DNA of 64,000 nucleotides, from the NCBI GenBank assembly GCA_019752335.1, contig JAIEMJ010000005.1, positions 112,117 to 176,116 of the forward strand, read 5' to 3'. The position numbers and the translations under genes were made by a program. This DNA comes from Bryobacteraceae bacterium (GTDB lineage Bacteria; Acidobacteriota; Terriglobia; Bryobacterales; Bryobacteraceae). Positions 8,717 through 20,734 of this stretch are shown piece after piece (within the stretch, counting starts at the first letter, position 1; the number at the start of each line of letters is the position of its first letter). The notes beneath the pieces were generated by a model. The model ran no database searches, was not told where the DNA came from, and saw only the letters and a program-made list of their open reading frames with translations.

Positions 8717-9670
8717 CTAAATCCCGTGGGCCAAGCGATACTGTTCAATCATCGTGAACTCACGGTCCGAGAGCCGGAAGTCCAACGCGCCGATGACGCC
8801 ATCTACCTGCTTCGCGCTGCGTACGCCAACAATCGCTGCCGTAACGGCGGGATGATGCAGAGTCCAGGCGACCGCCACTTCGCCGGGGGTGCGTCCGTGC
8901 GGCGCGGCGATCTGGCGCAGTAACTCCACCAGCGCCAAGTTGCGCGAGAGATTCGGCTCCTGAAAAGCCGGATTGCGGCGGCGCCAGTCGTCGGCCGGCA
9001 AGTTCTCCGCTCGGTCCTTGGTCATAGCTCCCGTGAGGAGGCCGGCCTTCATCGGCGAATAGACGAGTGTCCCAATATTGTGGCTCTGACAGTAAGGCAG
9101 AATCGTCGTGGCAATTTCGGCGGAGATCATCGAATAAGGCGGCTGCAACGACGTGACCGGCGCAATGGCTTGCGCCCGCTCTAGCTGGGCGACGCTGTAG
9201 TTCGAAACGCCGATCCAGCGGACTTTACCTTGCCTTTGTAAGTCAGCCATGGCGGTCCAGCCTTCTTCAATATCCTCGTCAGGCTCCGGCCAATGCATCT
9301 GATAAAGGTCAATCACGTCGACCCCCAGGCGGCGCAGGCTGTTCTCGCATTCCTCGAAGACGGAGGCGCGCTTGATCACTTTGACGATCTCGCCCTGGTC
9401 ATTCCAACGGCGCGCGCACTTGGTGAAGATGTAAGGCTTCTTGGCGAGACCCTTGATGGCGCGCCCTACCACTTCTTCGGAATGGCCGAAGCCATAGACG
9501 GGCGCGGTATCGATCCAGTTCACGCCCTTTTCCACCATGGCTTGAATGGCGGCTACCGAGTCGTTGTCATCCTGTTGGCCCCAGGCAAAGGCCCATCCAC
9601 CGCCGCCGATGGCCCAAGCTCCGACGCCAATGGCGGTCAATTCCAGATCGCTGTTTCCGAGAGTTCGCAT
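8717..9670 (-). CDS. Aldo/keto reductase
   Basis: 317-residue NAD(P)H-dependent oxidoreductase of the AKR superfamily. The catalytic tetrad is visible: Asp54 in NWIDTAPVYGFG, Tyr59 in the same stretch, Lys84 in YIFTKCARR and His126 in YQMHWPEPD. Other family marks are RWIGVSNYSVAQL and the nucleotide-binding end PAVTAAIVGVRSAKQV. The chain resembles the AKR11/YccK-type reductases. It reduces carbonyl groups of sugars or aldehydes, but the specific substrate is not visible. It lies between a secreted propeller-like protein and the amidohydrolase, in the same direction with gaps of 4-9 bp. Confidence 0.93.
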   Translation of the reverse strand: MRTLGNSDLELTAIGVGAWAIGGGGWAFAWGQQDDNDSVAAIQAMVEKGVNWIDTAPVYGFGHSEEVVGRAIKGLAKKPYIFTKCARRWNDQGEIVKVIKRASVFEECENSLRRLGVDVIDLYQMHWPEPDEDIEEGWTAMADLQRQGKVRWIGVSNYSVAQLERAQAIAPVTSLQPPYSMISAEIATTILPYCQSHNIGTLVYSPMKAGLLTGAMTKDRAENLPADDWRRRNPAFQEPNLSRNLALVELLRQIAAPHGRTPGEVAVAWTLHHPAVTAAIVGVRSAKQVDGVIGALDFRLSDREFTMIEQYRLAHGI

Positions 9671-9679
9671 GTGTACCCT

Positions 9680-10660
9680 CTAGTGTCGCTCAAAGCGAAT
9701 CGTCCATTCAGAGAGGCCGCTGAGGTAGAGGCGCGCCTCGCGGCCGGCGCGTTTGTCCGTCCCGCTGGGCTCCAGGCCCAGCACCTGCGGATACCAGGCG
9801 CCGCCGTCCAGCAGTTTACTGGGCTCACTCCATGCGGTGGGATCGGTGGCGTACGCAATGTACACCCCCTCTTGGGGCCAACCGGCGGCACAGCAGGCGC
9901 GATTCAGCAGCATCACGTAGCGTTGCAGGTAAGTGTTCCAGTGGACGGATGGGCCCCAGAACGCATCGGGCGACGACGTCGCCCAGTCGGCGGAGACGGG
10001 AAAGAGAGGCGTCGCGCGGCCGCCGAGCCCTGGCTCAGCGAAACTGCCGTCAGCATACTTCCCAACGACTGGCCGGTCCCGGTCGCCGAAGCTCATCCGC
10101 GCCAGCGCGACGCCCTGCGACGCCGGAGGGCCGCCATAGGTGGAGTAGTAAAAGTAGAAATACTGGCGCTCGCGATCCAGCAAGACGGTGAAATCGCCGT
10201 GGCCACCCGCGAAGTAGCCGTTGCGCGCGTCGCAGTTCGGCAGTTGGCCAGCGGTGAGTACCAGGCCGAGGTCCACAAAGTTGCGGCCATCATCGTGCGA
10301 GACAGCCGCGCCGATAGCCGGCATTGACAGACTGGGCAACTCGCCGCAATCGATGACGCGCTCCTGGTGGTACCAGGCGTAGACGACGCCGTCACCGGCG
10401 GTCCACGTCGATTCGATCCAAGCGAGGTCCACAGGCCAGCCGATAGCCTCGGGATCAGTGAGGCTGAACTGGTCCGCGCCCAGGCTGCGAACTGGCGTAC
10501 CGTCGGAATTGTAGAGCGCGAGACGGCCATCGCGCAGACGGTGCGCGGGGCTGTTCGAATCGGCGACACCGGGCATCGCCACCGGGTCAGCGGGGACGAG
10601 ATACGCCTGTTGGCCGCGCACGAGTGCCGCGCAGAGCAAGAGATGGAAGATGGGTCTCAA
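9680..10660 (-). CDS. Secreted beta-propeller-like protein (glycosidase-like), function unknown
   Basis: Not firmly recognised. The TTG at 10660 is chosen because AGGGGGC lies just upstream and because it gives a signal peptide ([18 protein letters not shown]). A GTG at 10708 is also in frame but buries the signal. The body has repeated short strand motifs typical of five-bladed propeller glycosidases or sialidase-like folds: [49 protein letters not shown] and [13 protein letters not shown]. This pattern of dated or marked observations is seen in GH43-like and DUF4185-like proteins. No catalytic triad can be assigned with confidence. Confidence 0.7.
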   Translation of the reverse strand: MRPIFHLLLCAALVRGQQAYLVPADPVAMPGVADSNSPAHRLRDGRLALYNSDGTPVRSLGADQFSLTDPEAIGWPVDLAWIESTWTAGDGVVYAWYHQERVIDCGELPSLSMPAIGAAVSHDDGRNFVDLGLVLTAGQLPNCDARNGYFAGGHGDFTVLLDRERQYFYFYYSTYGGPPASQGVALARMSFGDRDRPVVGKYADGSFAEPGLGGRATPLFPVSADWATSSPDAFWGPSVHWNTYLQRYVMLLNRACCAAGWPQEGVYIAYATDPTAWSEPSKLLDGGAWYPQVLGLEPSGTDKRAGREARLYLSGLSEWTIRFERH

Positions 10661-10753
10661 CGTGCCCCCTGGTTCGGATGCGCCCTCGCCTGCTGGCGTT
10701 ACGTTCACAAGTGTAGCTTTTTGCCGTCTCGATCTTCGCTATCCTCAACGGTG

Positions 10754-11698
10754 ATGCCTACGTTTCTTGTAATGATACTGGCGGCCAGCGTCGTGCTGGG
10801 GCAATCCACTGCCGAGCGGCTCGGCTACAGCCCGCAGGATCGCGTGCTGATGGTGCATGCGGACGACCTGGGGATGTCGCACACCGTGAACGCGGCCAGC
10901 ATGGAGGCCTTCCGCCACGGCCTGGTGACTTCGGCAAGCGTCATGGTTCCCTGCCCTTGGTTCCTCGAAATCGCGAACTTCGCCAAGGAGCATCCCGAGT
11001 ACGACATCGGCCTACATCTCACCTTAACCAGCGAGTGGCGCAAGTACCGTTGGGGCCCCGTGGCCTCGCGCGATAAAGTGCCTGGACTCATCGATGCCGA
11101 AGGCTACCTCTGGCGCGACGTACGCTCCGTCGCGCAGCACGCGACGGCGGCCGAAGTAGAGACCGAGTTGCGCGCCCAGATTGACAAGGCGCTCGCCACC
11201 GGATGGAGGCCAACTCACCTCGATACGCACATGGGTACGCTCTACGCCCGCTTAGACTATTGGGAGGTGTACGCCAAGTTAGGGCGCGAGTACAACTTGC
11301 CCGTCATGCTGATGCGCCCCACGCCCGAGTTCGTCGCGGAGGCTTCGAAAGATGGGTATCCCATCACGCCAACCATGCTCGAGAAAAAAGACCAGGAGGG
11401 CTACGTCCTGCTGGATCACTTAGTCACCGGCGTTCCAGGAAGGTCGATCGCGGAACGCAAAGCTTCGTACAAGAAGCTCCTCACGGACTTAAAGCCAGGC
11501 GTCACGATGCTGATTGTTCACCTGGGCCTGAACGACGACGAATTGAAGAACATTACGAATAACTGGGAAGCGCGCTGGTCCGACTATCGTAACTTTACGG
11601 ATCCGGAGATGCGCGATCTCTTTCGCGAGTTGAGTTTGAAACAGACTACCTGGCGCGCTATGAGCAAATTAGTCAGGTATAAGGGAATAACGAAATGA
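10754..11698 (+). CDS. YdjC/ChbG-family carbohydrate deacetylase, secreted
   Basis: The ATG at 10754 is chosen because it opens a signal peptide ([18 protein letters not shown]). The upstream extension of this frame overlaps the divergent gene and has unrelated composition. The protein is 314 residues. YdjC-type deacetylases use a metal held by an Asp and two His: here [12 protein letters not shown] (D37/D38), HLTLTSEW (H88) and THLDTHMG (H155/H159). ChbG removes acetyl groups from chito-oligosaccharides, so a role in breaking down acetylated amino sugars is likely but not certain. Its stop overlaps the ATG of the quinone oxidoreductase (ATGA). Confidence 0.88.
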   Translation: MPTFLVMILAASVVLGQSTAERLGYSPQDRVLMVHADDLGMSHTVNAASMEAFRHGLVTSASVMVPCPWFLEIANFAKEHPEYDIGLHLTLTSEWRKYRWGPVASRDKVPGLIDAEGYLWRDVRSVAQHATAAEVETELRAQIDKALATGWRPTHLDTHMGTLYARLDYWEVYAKLGREYNLPVMLMRPTPEFVAEASKDGYPITPTMLEKKDQEGYVLLDHLVTGVPGRSIAERKASYKKLLTDLKPGVTMLIVHLGLNDDELKNITNNWEARWSDYRNFTDPEMRDLFRELSLKQTTWRAMSKLVRYKGITK

Positions 11699-12660
11699 AA
11701 GCTTGGCAAGTAGAGGCGTGGGGCGAGCCTAGTTCGCTGAAAGTGGGCGAAGTCGAGTTGCCCGCCGTAGGTCCAGGCCAAGTGAGGATCCGTCACCACG
11801 CCGCCGGCCTGAACTTCTTTGACTTATTGCAGGTCCGAGGACAGTATCAGATCAAACCGCCCTTCCCCTTTACGCCCGGCGCTGAATGCGCAGGCGTGAT
11901 TGAAGCCCTGGGCGAAGGAGTTACCGGTTGGAAGGTAGGCGACCGGGTGATGGCGCTGTGCCTCCAGAATGGCTTTGCCGAGCTTTCGAACGTCCCGGTG
12001 ACCCACGTCTTCGCGCTGCCCTCGGACTGGAGCTTCGCCGAGGGCGCGGCTTATCCGATCATCTATCACACCGGCTGGTACGCACTGCACCGCCGGGCGC
12101 GGCTGCAAGCTGGCGAGACTTTGCTCGTCCATGCGGGCGCTAGCGGCGTCGGCATGGCGGCGATTCAGTTGGGCAAGGCCATGGGCGCCCGCGTGATCGC
12201 TACGGCGTCCACCGAAGCGAAGCGAGACTTCGCCAAGCGCGTCGGCGCGGATGAAGTCATCGACTATACGGAGGCCACCTGGCCCGACGAAGTAAAGACG
12301 CTGACGAAGGGTCGCGGCGCGAATGTTGTCTACGACCCCGTGGGCGGCGACGCCTTTGATCTATCAACCAAGTGCATCGCCTCCGAAGGAAGGCTGCTCG
12401 TGATCGGCTTCGCGTCCGGACGCATTCCGAGCATCGCGGCCAATCGCATCTTGATCAAGAATTTCGACGTGATCGGCGCCGTTTGGGGCGCCTATGCCCT
12501 GCCCCGGCCCACTTACTTGGCGGAAGCGCAGCAAGCCATCAGTACGCTCCATCCGCGTCCCCACGTGCTCCATCAATATGCCTTCGCTGAGCTAGTGAGT
12601 GCGCTGGAAGACTTAGATCATCGTCGCGTTATCGGAAAGGCGGTCTTGTTACACCCATGA
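11695..12660 (+). CDS. NADPH:quinone oxidoreductase family protein (MDR, zinc-free)
   Basis: 321-residue medium-chain dehydrogenase/reductase. It shows [16 protein letters not shown] and the [15 protein letters not shown] stretch, and the Rossmann loop [20 protein letters not shown] at about 146-165. The zinc-ligand residues of alcohol dehydrogenases are absent, which places it with the quinone oxidoreductase/zeta-crystallin subgroup. Both ends overlap neighbours by 4 bp (YdjC upstream, cyanophycinase-like downstream), so the three genes are transcribed and probably translated together. Physiological substrate is unknown. Confidence 0.92.
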   Translation: MKAWQVEAWGEPSSLKVGEVELPAVGPGQVRIRHHAAGLNFFDLLQVRGQYQIKPPFPFTPGAECAGVIEALGEGVTGWKVGDRVMALCLQNGFAELSNVPVTHVFALPSDWSFAEGAAYPIIYHTGWYALHRRARLQAGETLLVHAGASGVGMAAIQLGKAMGARVIATASTEAKRDFAKRVGADEVIDYTEATWPDEVKTLTKGRGANVVYDPVGGDAFDLSTKCIASEGRLLVIGFASGRIPSIAANRILIKNFDVIGAVWGAYALPRPTYLAEAQQAISTLHPRPHVLHQYAFAELVSALEDLDHRRVIGKAVLLHP

Positions 12661-13439
12661 AATTCGCATTTAGCTTCTTACTAGGTTTCGGTATTCTCCT
12701 GGCGCAGTCCGGACCGGCGAAGGGCCACTTAGTCATCGCCGGTGGCGGACCGCTCGGACCGGAGATCGTCAACCGCTTTATCGAACTCGCCGGCGGCCCC
12801 ACGGCCAATTTCGTGATTATCCCCACCGCGGACGACCGCGACGAGTTCCCGGCGGACTATGCGGCCCAGAGTTTCCTGGCCAAAGCGGGCGCCCAGCACG
12901 TCGTGATGCTGCATACGCGCAACAAAGCGGATTCTGACACCGATGCCTTCGCCGCCGTGATTCGCAACGCCAGCGGCGTATGGTTCCCCGGTGGCCGCCA
13001 CTGGCGGCTGGTGGATTCTTACCTGAATACGAAGGTGCATCGCGAATTGATGGCGCTGCTGGACCGCGGCGGCGTTATCGGCGGCACGTCGGCCGGGGCG
13101 ACCATACAGGGCTCGTTCATGGTGCGCGGCGCCCGCAGCGGCAACACGATCATGGTGGACCCTACTTATCAAGTGGGCTTGGGTTTCATCCGCGGCGTAG
13201 CGATTGACCAGCACTTACTCACCCGCAAGCGGGAGCGCGACATGATCCCGGTAGTCGAAGCACGGCCTGAGTTACTCGGCATCGGGCTGGACGAGGGAAC
13301 CGCGATCATCGTCACGGGCAACCGCTTTACGGTGGCCGGCGTGAGCAAGGTGGCCATTTACGAGCATGGCAAGCCACACTACTTCCTCGCGGCGGGAGAC
13401 GAATTCGACCTGAAGAAGCGCTCGAAGATCAGTAGATAG
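12657..13439 (+). CDS. Secreted cyanophycinase-like serine peptidase (S51)
   Basis: 260 residues with a signal peptide ([18 protein letters not shown]). Class-I-glutamine-amidotransferase-like fold of peptidase family S51: GHLVIAGGGPLG, FVIIPTADDRDEF, SGVWFPGGRHWRL, the nucleophile serine in GGTSAGA (S145) and the motif AIDQHLLTRKRER with the likely catalytic histidine (H186). Cyanophycinases hydrolyse the Asp-Arg polymer cyanophycin to beta-Asp-Arg, and exported forms use polymer outside the cell. The role here is inferred from family; related S51 proteins have other dipeptide substrates. The ATG overlaps the previous stop (ATGA). Confidence 0.85.
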   Translation: MKFAFSFLLGFGILLAQSGPAKGHLVIAGGGPLGPEIVNRFIELAGGPTANFVIIPTADDRDEFPADYAAQSFLAKAGAQHVVMLHTRNKADSDTDAFAAVIRNASGVWFPGGRHWRLVDSYLNTKVHRELMALLDRGGVIGGTSAGATIQGSFMVRGARSGNTIMVDPTYQVGLGFIRGVAIDQHLLTRKRERDMIPVVEARPELLGIGLDEGTAIIVTGNRFTVAGVSKVAIYEHGKPHYFLAAGDEFDLKKRSKISR

Positions 13440-13486
13440 CGCACTTCCAATCCAATCGTCCGCGGACGCCGTACTGTACTACTGAC

Positions 13487-15535
13487 ATGCGACTTCCGCT
13501 GTGCGCCATGCTAAGCACCCTGGCTGCCTTAGCCCAAGAGAAACCGCCAGAAATTCCCCGGGTTCGCACCAGCGTAGTAATCACCGGCACGGTTGTCGAG
13601 CCTTCGGTGGACCAGCGTAACCAGGCCGTCTTTCAGGACACCTTATTCTCGCGCGACGATCAGATCTTTCACCAACTCGCCGCCGGTATCAATGCGGGGC
13701 AGCATGAAGGCGGGGGGAAGTCGATTGAGATCCGGCGCTTTGGCTTCAACCTGGACCACGGCGGCGTCAACGGCGGCTTGAAGGTGCTGGTGGACAACGT
13801 GCAGCAGAACCAGTCGACGCAGGGGCATGGGCAGGGCTACTTGGGGTCGCTGAAGTCGCTTTCGCCGGAGTTGGTGCAGGAGGCGAACCTGATTAACGGC
13901 CCGTTTAGCGCGGAGTACGGCGACTTCAGCGGACTCGGCGTGGTCCACATTCGCACACGAGAATTCTTGCCCGAGCAGTGGACGGCGCGACTGCAGGGCG
14001 GCTCGTTCCACACGCAGCGTGGCTTTCTGGCTTATTCGCCGGACCTCAAGCATCACGATGCTTTCCTGGCCTACGAGGGGTCGCATTCCGACGGCCCGTT
14101 TCGCAAACCGCTGCAGTACCGGCGCGACAACGTCACCGGCAATTGGACCCGCCGTTTGTCTTCGCTCCGTAGCTACAGCCTGAAGCTAAACGGAGGGCGC
14201 CATGGCTTTGATTCGTCGGGCCAGATTCCGTTGAGCGAAGTCGCCGCCGGACGTTTGGACCGCTTCGGCTTCCTCGACCCCGGCGACGGCGGGCGCGCAC
14301 GCCAGGGCGTGCTCGCTGGCTACTACCGGCAGGAGTCATCGCGGGGCGCGGTGTGGAAGTTGGATGGGTTCGTCAGCCGTTCGCTCTTTGATCTTTACTC
14401 GAATTTCACGTTTTTCCTCAATGATCCCGCCGGCGACGCCATCCAGCAGCACGATTCGCGGCTGCAACAGGGCTCGAACGCGCAGTACACGCGGCCGCAC
14501 GAACTTGCCAGCCTGCACGGGCTCTTCGCCGCGGGCGCGAACTTCCACGCCAGCCAGATCAATGTCGGGCTCTATCCGCGCATCGGGCGGACGCCCCTGG
14601 GCGTCACTACCCAGGCGCATGCGCGCGTGACCAACGGGGCCGGCTATCTGCAGGACGCCATCACCCTTTGGCACGGCAAGCTACAGGTGTCGGGCGGCCT
14701 GCGCTATGACGTTTTCCGTTTCGACGTCCAGGATCGCGTGAATCCCCGAAACAGCGGGGCGGACGTGGCGGGCCGCTGGCAGCCAAAACTGAATGCCGCG
14801 CTAACACCCTGGCAACGGTCCAGCCTGACGCTCCACTTCAACTACGGCCGCGGCATCTCCTCCCTGGATGCGCGCAGCCTGATCCAGCAGCCCGCCGAAC
14901 AACGCGTCGCCAATACCGACTTTTCGCAGCTCGGCGTCGCCCAGCGCTGGGGACGGGTATCCGTCTCGAGCGACTTCTTCCTGATCAACCGCTCGCACGA
15001 ATTGGTCTACGTGCCGGACGACGGTTCGCTCGAGTTTCTGGGCCCCAGCCGCTCCCACGGATTTGAGGCGAAGACGTCGGTTCAGGTGACGCGCCACGTC
15101 ACGCTGCACGGCGGCCTGACCAAGGTATTGAACGCGTTCTATCGCGGTACGGCACCTCGCGCCTACATCGACCGGGCGCCGCATTTCACCATGGACTCCG
15201 GACTCACCGTCGCCCGCTGGCACGGTTGGAGCGGCTCGGCGCGGCTTCGCGCCATCAGCCGCTACCGCCTGAACGGCGAGGGCGAGGACTTCGCCGTCGC
15301 CTCCGGCAATACCGTGGCCGACGTGAGCGTCGCCCGGCAGATCCGTCGCGGCCTTGAGTTTCATGTCTCGGTCGACAACGCCGCGAACCGGCGTTACTTT
15401 GAGACGCAGAACTACATTGAGTCCTGCCCGAGAGTGGGCCTCCCGTCGGCGTGGGGGATCCACGCGACGCCCGGCTATCCGCTGACGTTAACCATGGGAG
15501 TGACGATGCGCTTCCGAGAGTCGCAGCGGCCGTAG
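13487..15535 (+). CDS. TonB-dependent outer-membrane receptor
   Basis: 682 residues. A short signal peptide (MRLPLCAMLSTLAALAQ) is followed by a plug domain: VVITGTVVEP, IEIRRFGFNLDHGGV, SPELVQEANLINGPFSAEYGDF and GLGVVHIRT. A long series of alternating amphipathic strands forms the barrel and closes with PLTLTMGVTMRF near the C-terminus. Such receptors take up siderophores, vitamins or oligosaccharides using TonB energy. No N-terminal carboxypeptidase-like domain is present, unlike the larger receptor at 57033. It follows the YdjC/cyanophycinase operon by 47 bp and ends 2 bp before the convergent DUF1501 gene. Confidence 0.9.
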   Translation: MRLPLCAMLSTLAALAQEKPPEIPRVRTSVVITGTVVEPSVDQRNQAVFQDTLFSRDDQIFHQLAAGINAGQHEGGGKSIEIRRFGFNLDHGGVNGGLKVLVDNVQQNQSTQGHGQGYLGSLKSLSPELVQEANLINGPFSAEYGDFSGLGVVHIRTREFLPEQWTARLQGGSFHTQRGFLAYSPDLKHHDAFLAYEGSHSDGPFRKPLQYRRDNVTGNWTRRLSSLRSYSLKLNGGRHGFDSSGQIPLSEVAAGRLDRFGFLDPGDGGRARQGVLAGYYRQESSRGAVWKLDGFVSRSLFDLYSNFTFFLNDPAGDAIQQHDSRLQQGSNAQYTRPHELASLHGLFAAGANFHASQINVGLYPRIGRTPLGVTTQAHARVTNGAGYLQDAITLWHGKLQVSGGLRYDVFRFDVQDRVNPRNSGADVAGRWQPKLNAALTPWQRSSLTLHFNYGRGISSLDARSLIQQPAEQRVANTDFSQLGVAQRWGRVSVSSDFFLINRSHELVYVPDDGSLEFLGPSRSHGFEAKTSVQVTRHVTLHGGLTKVLNAFYRGTAPRAYIDRAPHFTMDSGLTVARWHGWSGSARLRAISRYRLNGEGEDFAVASGNTVADVSVARQIRRGLEFHVSVDNAANRRYFETQNYIESCPRVGLPSAWGIHATPGYPLTLTMGVTMRFRESQRP

Positions 15536-15537
15536 AC

Positions 15538-16906
<1,369 letters not shown>

Positions 16907-16914
<8 letters not shown>

Positions 16915-19771
16915 GAGTAATGGCCTCGTCCAGGTTCAGAATTAGGCTTGCGAGCACCATCCGCGCCGCGCGCTCCGGCGATCCGCCCGCGAGCTTCAGA
17001 GCGTCACCCGGGTGTGACTGGTAGTGCGCCAACGCACGGCGGTATTCGCGCTCCAGCACCGCGCGTTCTTTCGCGTCCGGCGCGCGCGCCAGTACCCGTT
17101 CAAAGACGCGAACCGGTTCCATGGCCGCGAGCACCCGCGAGGCTTCGAGATAGGTCTGGTCATTCAATAGGGTGAGCGCCTGCAGCGGCGTATTCGTCCG
17201 CGACGTGCGGACCTCGCAAGAGCGCCGCTGCGCCGAATCGAAGAGGAACGTCGGCGCGATGGTGCGGCGCCAGAAGGCGTACAGCGTGCGGCGATACTGC
17301 GCCGGGCCTTCGCTGGGCTCATACTTGAAGCGGCCCATAAAGAGCTCTTCCCAGACGCCGTCCGGCTGATAGGGCCGTACGGGCGGGCCGCCCAGGGCCG
17401 GATTCAGCAGACCCGCATGGGCTAGCGCGGCATCGCGCAGCATCCAACTCGCTAAGCGAAAACGCGGGCCACGCGCCAGCGTCCGGTTCTCTGGATCTTG
17501 CGCCAGCATCTCCGGCGTGGCTCGCGAATCGCGCCGGTAAGCCTCACTGCGGACGATCAACCGCAGCACGTGCTTCACGTCCCAGCCGTTCTCCATGAAC
17601 TCCACCGCCAGCCAGTCCAGCAACTCCGGATGCGTCGGCTGTTCGCCTTGCAGGCCGAAGTCCTCGGGCGTGCGGACCAGTCCGTAGCCGAAGAGCATCT
17701 GCCATAGCTGATTCACGATGACGCGCGCGGTGAGCGGGTTCTCGTTCGAAACCAGCCAGCGCGCCAGGCCCGCGCGATCCGCCTTCTCGCCCGGCGGCAA
17801 GGCGCCAATCGCCGGTAGCACAGCGGGCTGCACACGGTCACCCGGCTTGTCCCACACGCCGCGCAGCAGGATGTGGCTTTCGCGCGGTGTCGCGCGTTCG
17901 GCCAGCACCATCACGTCCACTTTGCTGGCGCTTTGCACTTCGTCGAGTTGGCGCTGCGCCTGGTCCAAGGCTTCGCGGGCGGCCTGGTAAGGAGCGTGGT
18001 CCGTGAGGAACTGGGTGAAGAGACGCTCGCGCAGCGCGGGCGTCAGGCCGCTCTTCGCTAACTCCTCCAGCGGCGCGACGGCCAGCGTCTGGACGGCCGG
18101 TCCCCGCTGGTCCGTCGCCGAGACGCGGAAGCGCGCCAGATTCGCGTCGCCCACCGTGGAGCGATGGCGCATCTCGAAGAGCAGTTCCTCGCCAGCCGCC
18201 AGCACGAGCGGCTCGGCCAATTCGAAGATCGCCGTATGCGGCTCGGTGCGCGGGGCGCCGATCGTCGTCCAGCCGTTCCGCGGATCGTCATCGAGCGTGT
18301 CGCGGATATCGCCGTAATTGTTGTTCGCCTGCTTGTCCGCGGAGTAGTCGGCAATAGCGTTCTTCACCGCGATGTCGCGAATCTGCGTACTGCCCGCCGG
18401 CCGCACTTGCACCTTAATGTCGGTCAGTAGAAAATCGCCGGACTTGCCGCGCGTGAATGGCGGCAGCACTTCCAGCTTCAATCCAGTGATGCGCGGCAGC
18501 GCGACGCGCGCGGTCAACCGGTAATCGTCCTGGCGCGGATTCGGTCCGCTGGCCACGATCACGCCGTCGGCGGCTTGCGCCAGCACGGTGCCTTCGGCGG
18601 TGGCGAGAGACGTCATGCGCAGCGGACGCCAAGCCTGCGGCACCCCTCGCTGCTTCGCCAGCCAGGCGGCAAAAGGCGCCTCGGCACTGGCCCGTGCCGC
18701 CGCTTCCGCTGGACGTCGTTCGTTCACCAAGCGCTCCGCCTCCGCCACGGCCCGCGCCGCGTACGGAGAGGCGTAGCTCGCGTAGGGCTTGGCCTTGCGG
18801 CCCGCTTCGCCATTCTCGTCGATGCTATTGAAGAAGGCGGTGAAGGAGTAATAATCCTGATGCGTGATGGGATCGAACTTGTGCGAGTGGCATTGCGTGC
18901 AGCCCAGTGTCAGGCCGAGCCAGACGGTGCCCGTCGTATTCGCGCGGTCCAGCACGTAGTCCACCCGGGACTCCTCGGGGTCACGCCCGCCTTCGCCGTT
19001 CGTCATGTGATTGCGATGAAACGCCGTGGCCAGCCGCTGTTCCACCGTGGCATTCGGCAGCAGGTCGCCCGCGAACTGCTCGATGGTGAACTGCCGGAAC
19101 GAGACGTTGCGGTTGAAGCTCTCCACCACCCAATCGCGCCAGGGCCAATTCGTGCGCGTGGCGTCGGCCTGAAAGCCGTCACTGTCGGCGTAGCGGGCGC
19201 TATCCAGCCACCACATCGCCATGCGCTCGCCGAAGTGCTCGCTGGCCAGTAGTTGATCCACTAGGGCGCCGTAGCTGGGTTCGGCGAGCATGGCCGCCGT
19301 GGGCGGCAGTCCGGTCAGATCGAACGATAGCCGGCGCGCGAGCGTATGCCGCGGCGCCGGGCCGTTCTTCGTCGTCAACTTCGGATCAATAAAAGAGTCG
19401 ATGGACCGGCCAGGCGCCCGGACCGGCTTTTCGAAAGACCAGTGGCGTCCCCAGGGAGCGCCGCTCGCGATCCACGCCCGCAACGTCGCCACTTCTTTCA
19501 CGGTGAGTCGAGCTTTGTGCGAGCGCTCGGGCGGCATCAAGCGGCGCGGATTCGTCTCGGTCACTCGCTTCAACAAGAGGCTCGCATCCGGATCACCCGG
19601 CACGATCACTTTGGCCGTCGCGCCTTCGCGCGTGTCGAGCCGGAGGTTGGCCATCCGCCCGGAAGGGTCCCCGCCGTGGCAACTCAGGCACTTGTCGGAG
19701 AGCACGGGCAGCACTTCGCGGCTGAAGTTCACCGGCTCAGCCAACAGAAATAGAGCGAACCAAATTCCCAT
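16907..19771 (-). CDS. PSD1-type protein: cytochrome c-like, DUF1549 and DUF1553 domains
   Basis: The ATG at 19771 is chosen because it is preceded by GAGG and begins a signal peptide (MGIWFALFLLAEPVNFS) followed at once by the haem-binding region CLSCHGG (C28, C31, H32). The frame stays open upstream, but that stretch overlaps the AraC gene and is not protein-like. The 954-residue product continues with PGDPDASLLLKRVTE and RLMPPERSHK of the planctomycete-type cytochrome domain. DUF1549 follows (RRLSFDLTGLPPT, MWWLDSARYADSDGFQ, a second haem-like CTQCHSHKFDPI near 294), then a discoidin-like middle and DUF1553 (VNQLWQMLFGYGLVRTPEDF, RRSCEVRTSRTNTPLQALTL). Probably periplasmic or surface-exposed; paired with the DUF1501 gene. 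Confidence 0.92.
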
Positions 19772-19843
19772 CGCCTCTATTCTGGCGCGCCCGCCCCACC
19801 CTCCACAATGGCTGATCGCACGTTTCAGTTGTACTATGCGACT

Positions 19844-20665
19844 ATGGCCACGCGCTTTCCCATTTCGCTCTACAGCACGGCCAACCCGGTCCATCAGGAG
19901 GTCTTCTACACCGTGCCCCGCGCGGGCCACATGATCGGCGACGTGGACCACCATATCCGGCGCGAGCATTTTCCTGGCCACGAGCTGATTTACTGCCTGC
20001 GCGGGGCGGGCTGGGTTCGTTTGGAGGGCACGGCGCACCGCGTCGGGCCAGGCGAACTGGCCTGGGTGAACTGCCATCATCCGCACGAACACGGGGCGGT
20101 CCGGGAAGAGCCGTGGGAGGTCTTGTGGGTCCGCGTGGAGGGCCCTCGGCTGGAGCAGATGTGTACTATGCTCTCGGCAGCGACGAACCCGGTATTCGCC
20201 ATACCCGAGTGCGCCGGCATTTACGAGGAGATTTTCACCCTGATTCAGACGGGCGCGCCGGAGTCCGCCCCGCTCCTGCATGCGGCGGTGGCGAAGTTAC
20301 TCGCCCGCATCTGCTGCGCGCGCACCGACCTCGACCCCGCCATGCCGGCGCCGGTCCGCCGCGCCGTCGAGCGCATGCGCCTCTTCTACTTCGAGCCGCA
20401 CACCGTGGAAGGGCTTGCGTCATTGGCCGGCATGAGCCCGTCGCACTTCTCGCGCGTCTTTCGCGCCACCTTCGGCACCAGCCCCATCGACTGGCTGCGC
20501 CGCGAGCGCATCAGCCAAGCTAAGCGACGCCTCGGCGATACGGCCGACCCCATCCAATGGATCGCCCAGGCCGTCGGCTACCGCGACCGCTTCTTCTTCA
20601 GCAAGGACTTCAAGAAGCTCACCGGCTTTACCCCCACCGAGTTCCGCGCCCGCGAGCGGCTCTAG
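19844..20665 (+). CDS. AraC-family transcriptional regulator with cupin-like sensor domain
   Basis: About 273 residues; an ATG at 19808 would add 12. The N-terminal half is an AraC-type sensory cupin (HELIYCLRGAGWVRLEG, HRVGPGELAWVNCHHPHEHG). The C-terminal 100 residues hold two helix-turn-helix motifs: VEGLASLAGMSPSHFSRVFR and WIAQAVGYRDRFFFSKDFKK, with the family end LTGFTPTEFR. It is divergent from the DUF1549/1553 gene with only 36-72 bp between start codons, so that pair is a natural target, as is the MFS gene downstream. The effector is likely a sugar-related compound but cannot be read from the sequence. Confidence 0.9.
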   Translation: MATRFPISLYSTANPVHQEVFYTVPRAGHMIGDVDHHIRREHFPGHELIYCLRGAGWVRLEGTAHRVGPGELAWVNCHHPHEHGAVREEPWEVLWVRVEGPRLEQMCTMLSAATNPVFAIPECAGIYEEIFTLIQTGAPESAPLLHAAVAKLLARICCARTDLDPAMPAPVRRAVERMRLFYFEPHTVEGLASLAGMSPSHFSRVFRATFGTSPIDWLRRERISQAKRRLGDTADPIQWIAQAVGYRDRFFFSKDFKKLTGFTPTEFRARERL

Positions 20666-20734
20666 AGAGGTGTTCATCAAGCCGTTACGCACCGGTGACG
20701 GGGCGCTAGGCCAAAGAGGGCGGTATCCTGAAGG

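Noticed and set aside
10367..10753. N-terminal extension of the YdjC gene
   Set aside because: It overlaps the divergent secreted gene and has no sense before the signal peptide at 10754.
13458..13467. GTCCGCGGAC palindrome between peptidase and TonB receptor genes
   Set aside because: Short GC palindrome without T run, expected by chance at this base composition.
19772..20281. N-terminal extension of the DUF1549/1553 gene to 20281
   Set aside because: Covers the AraC gene antisense, and the signal peptide starts at 19771.
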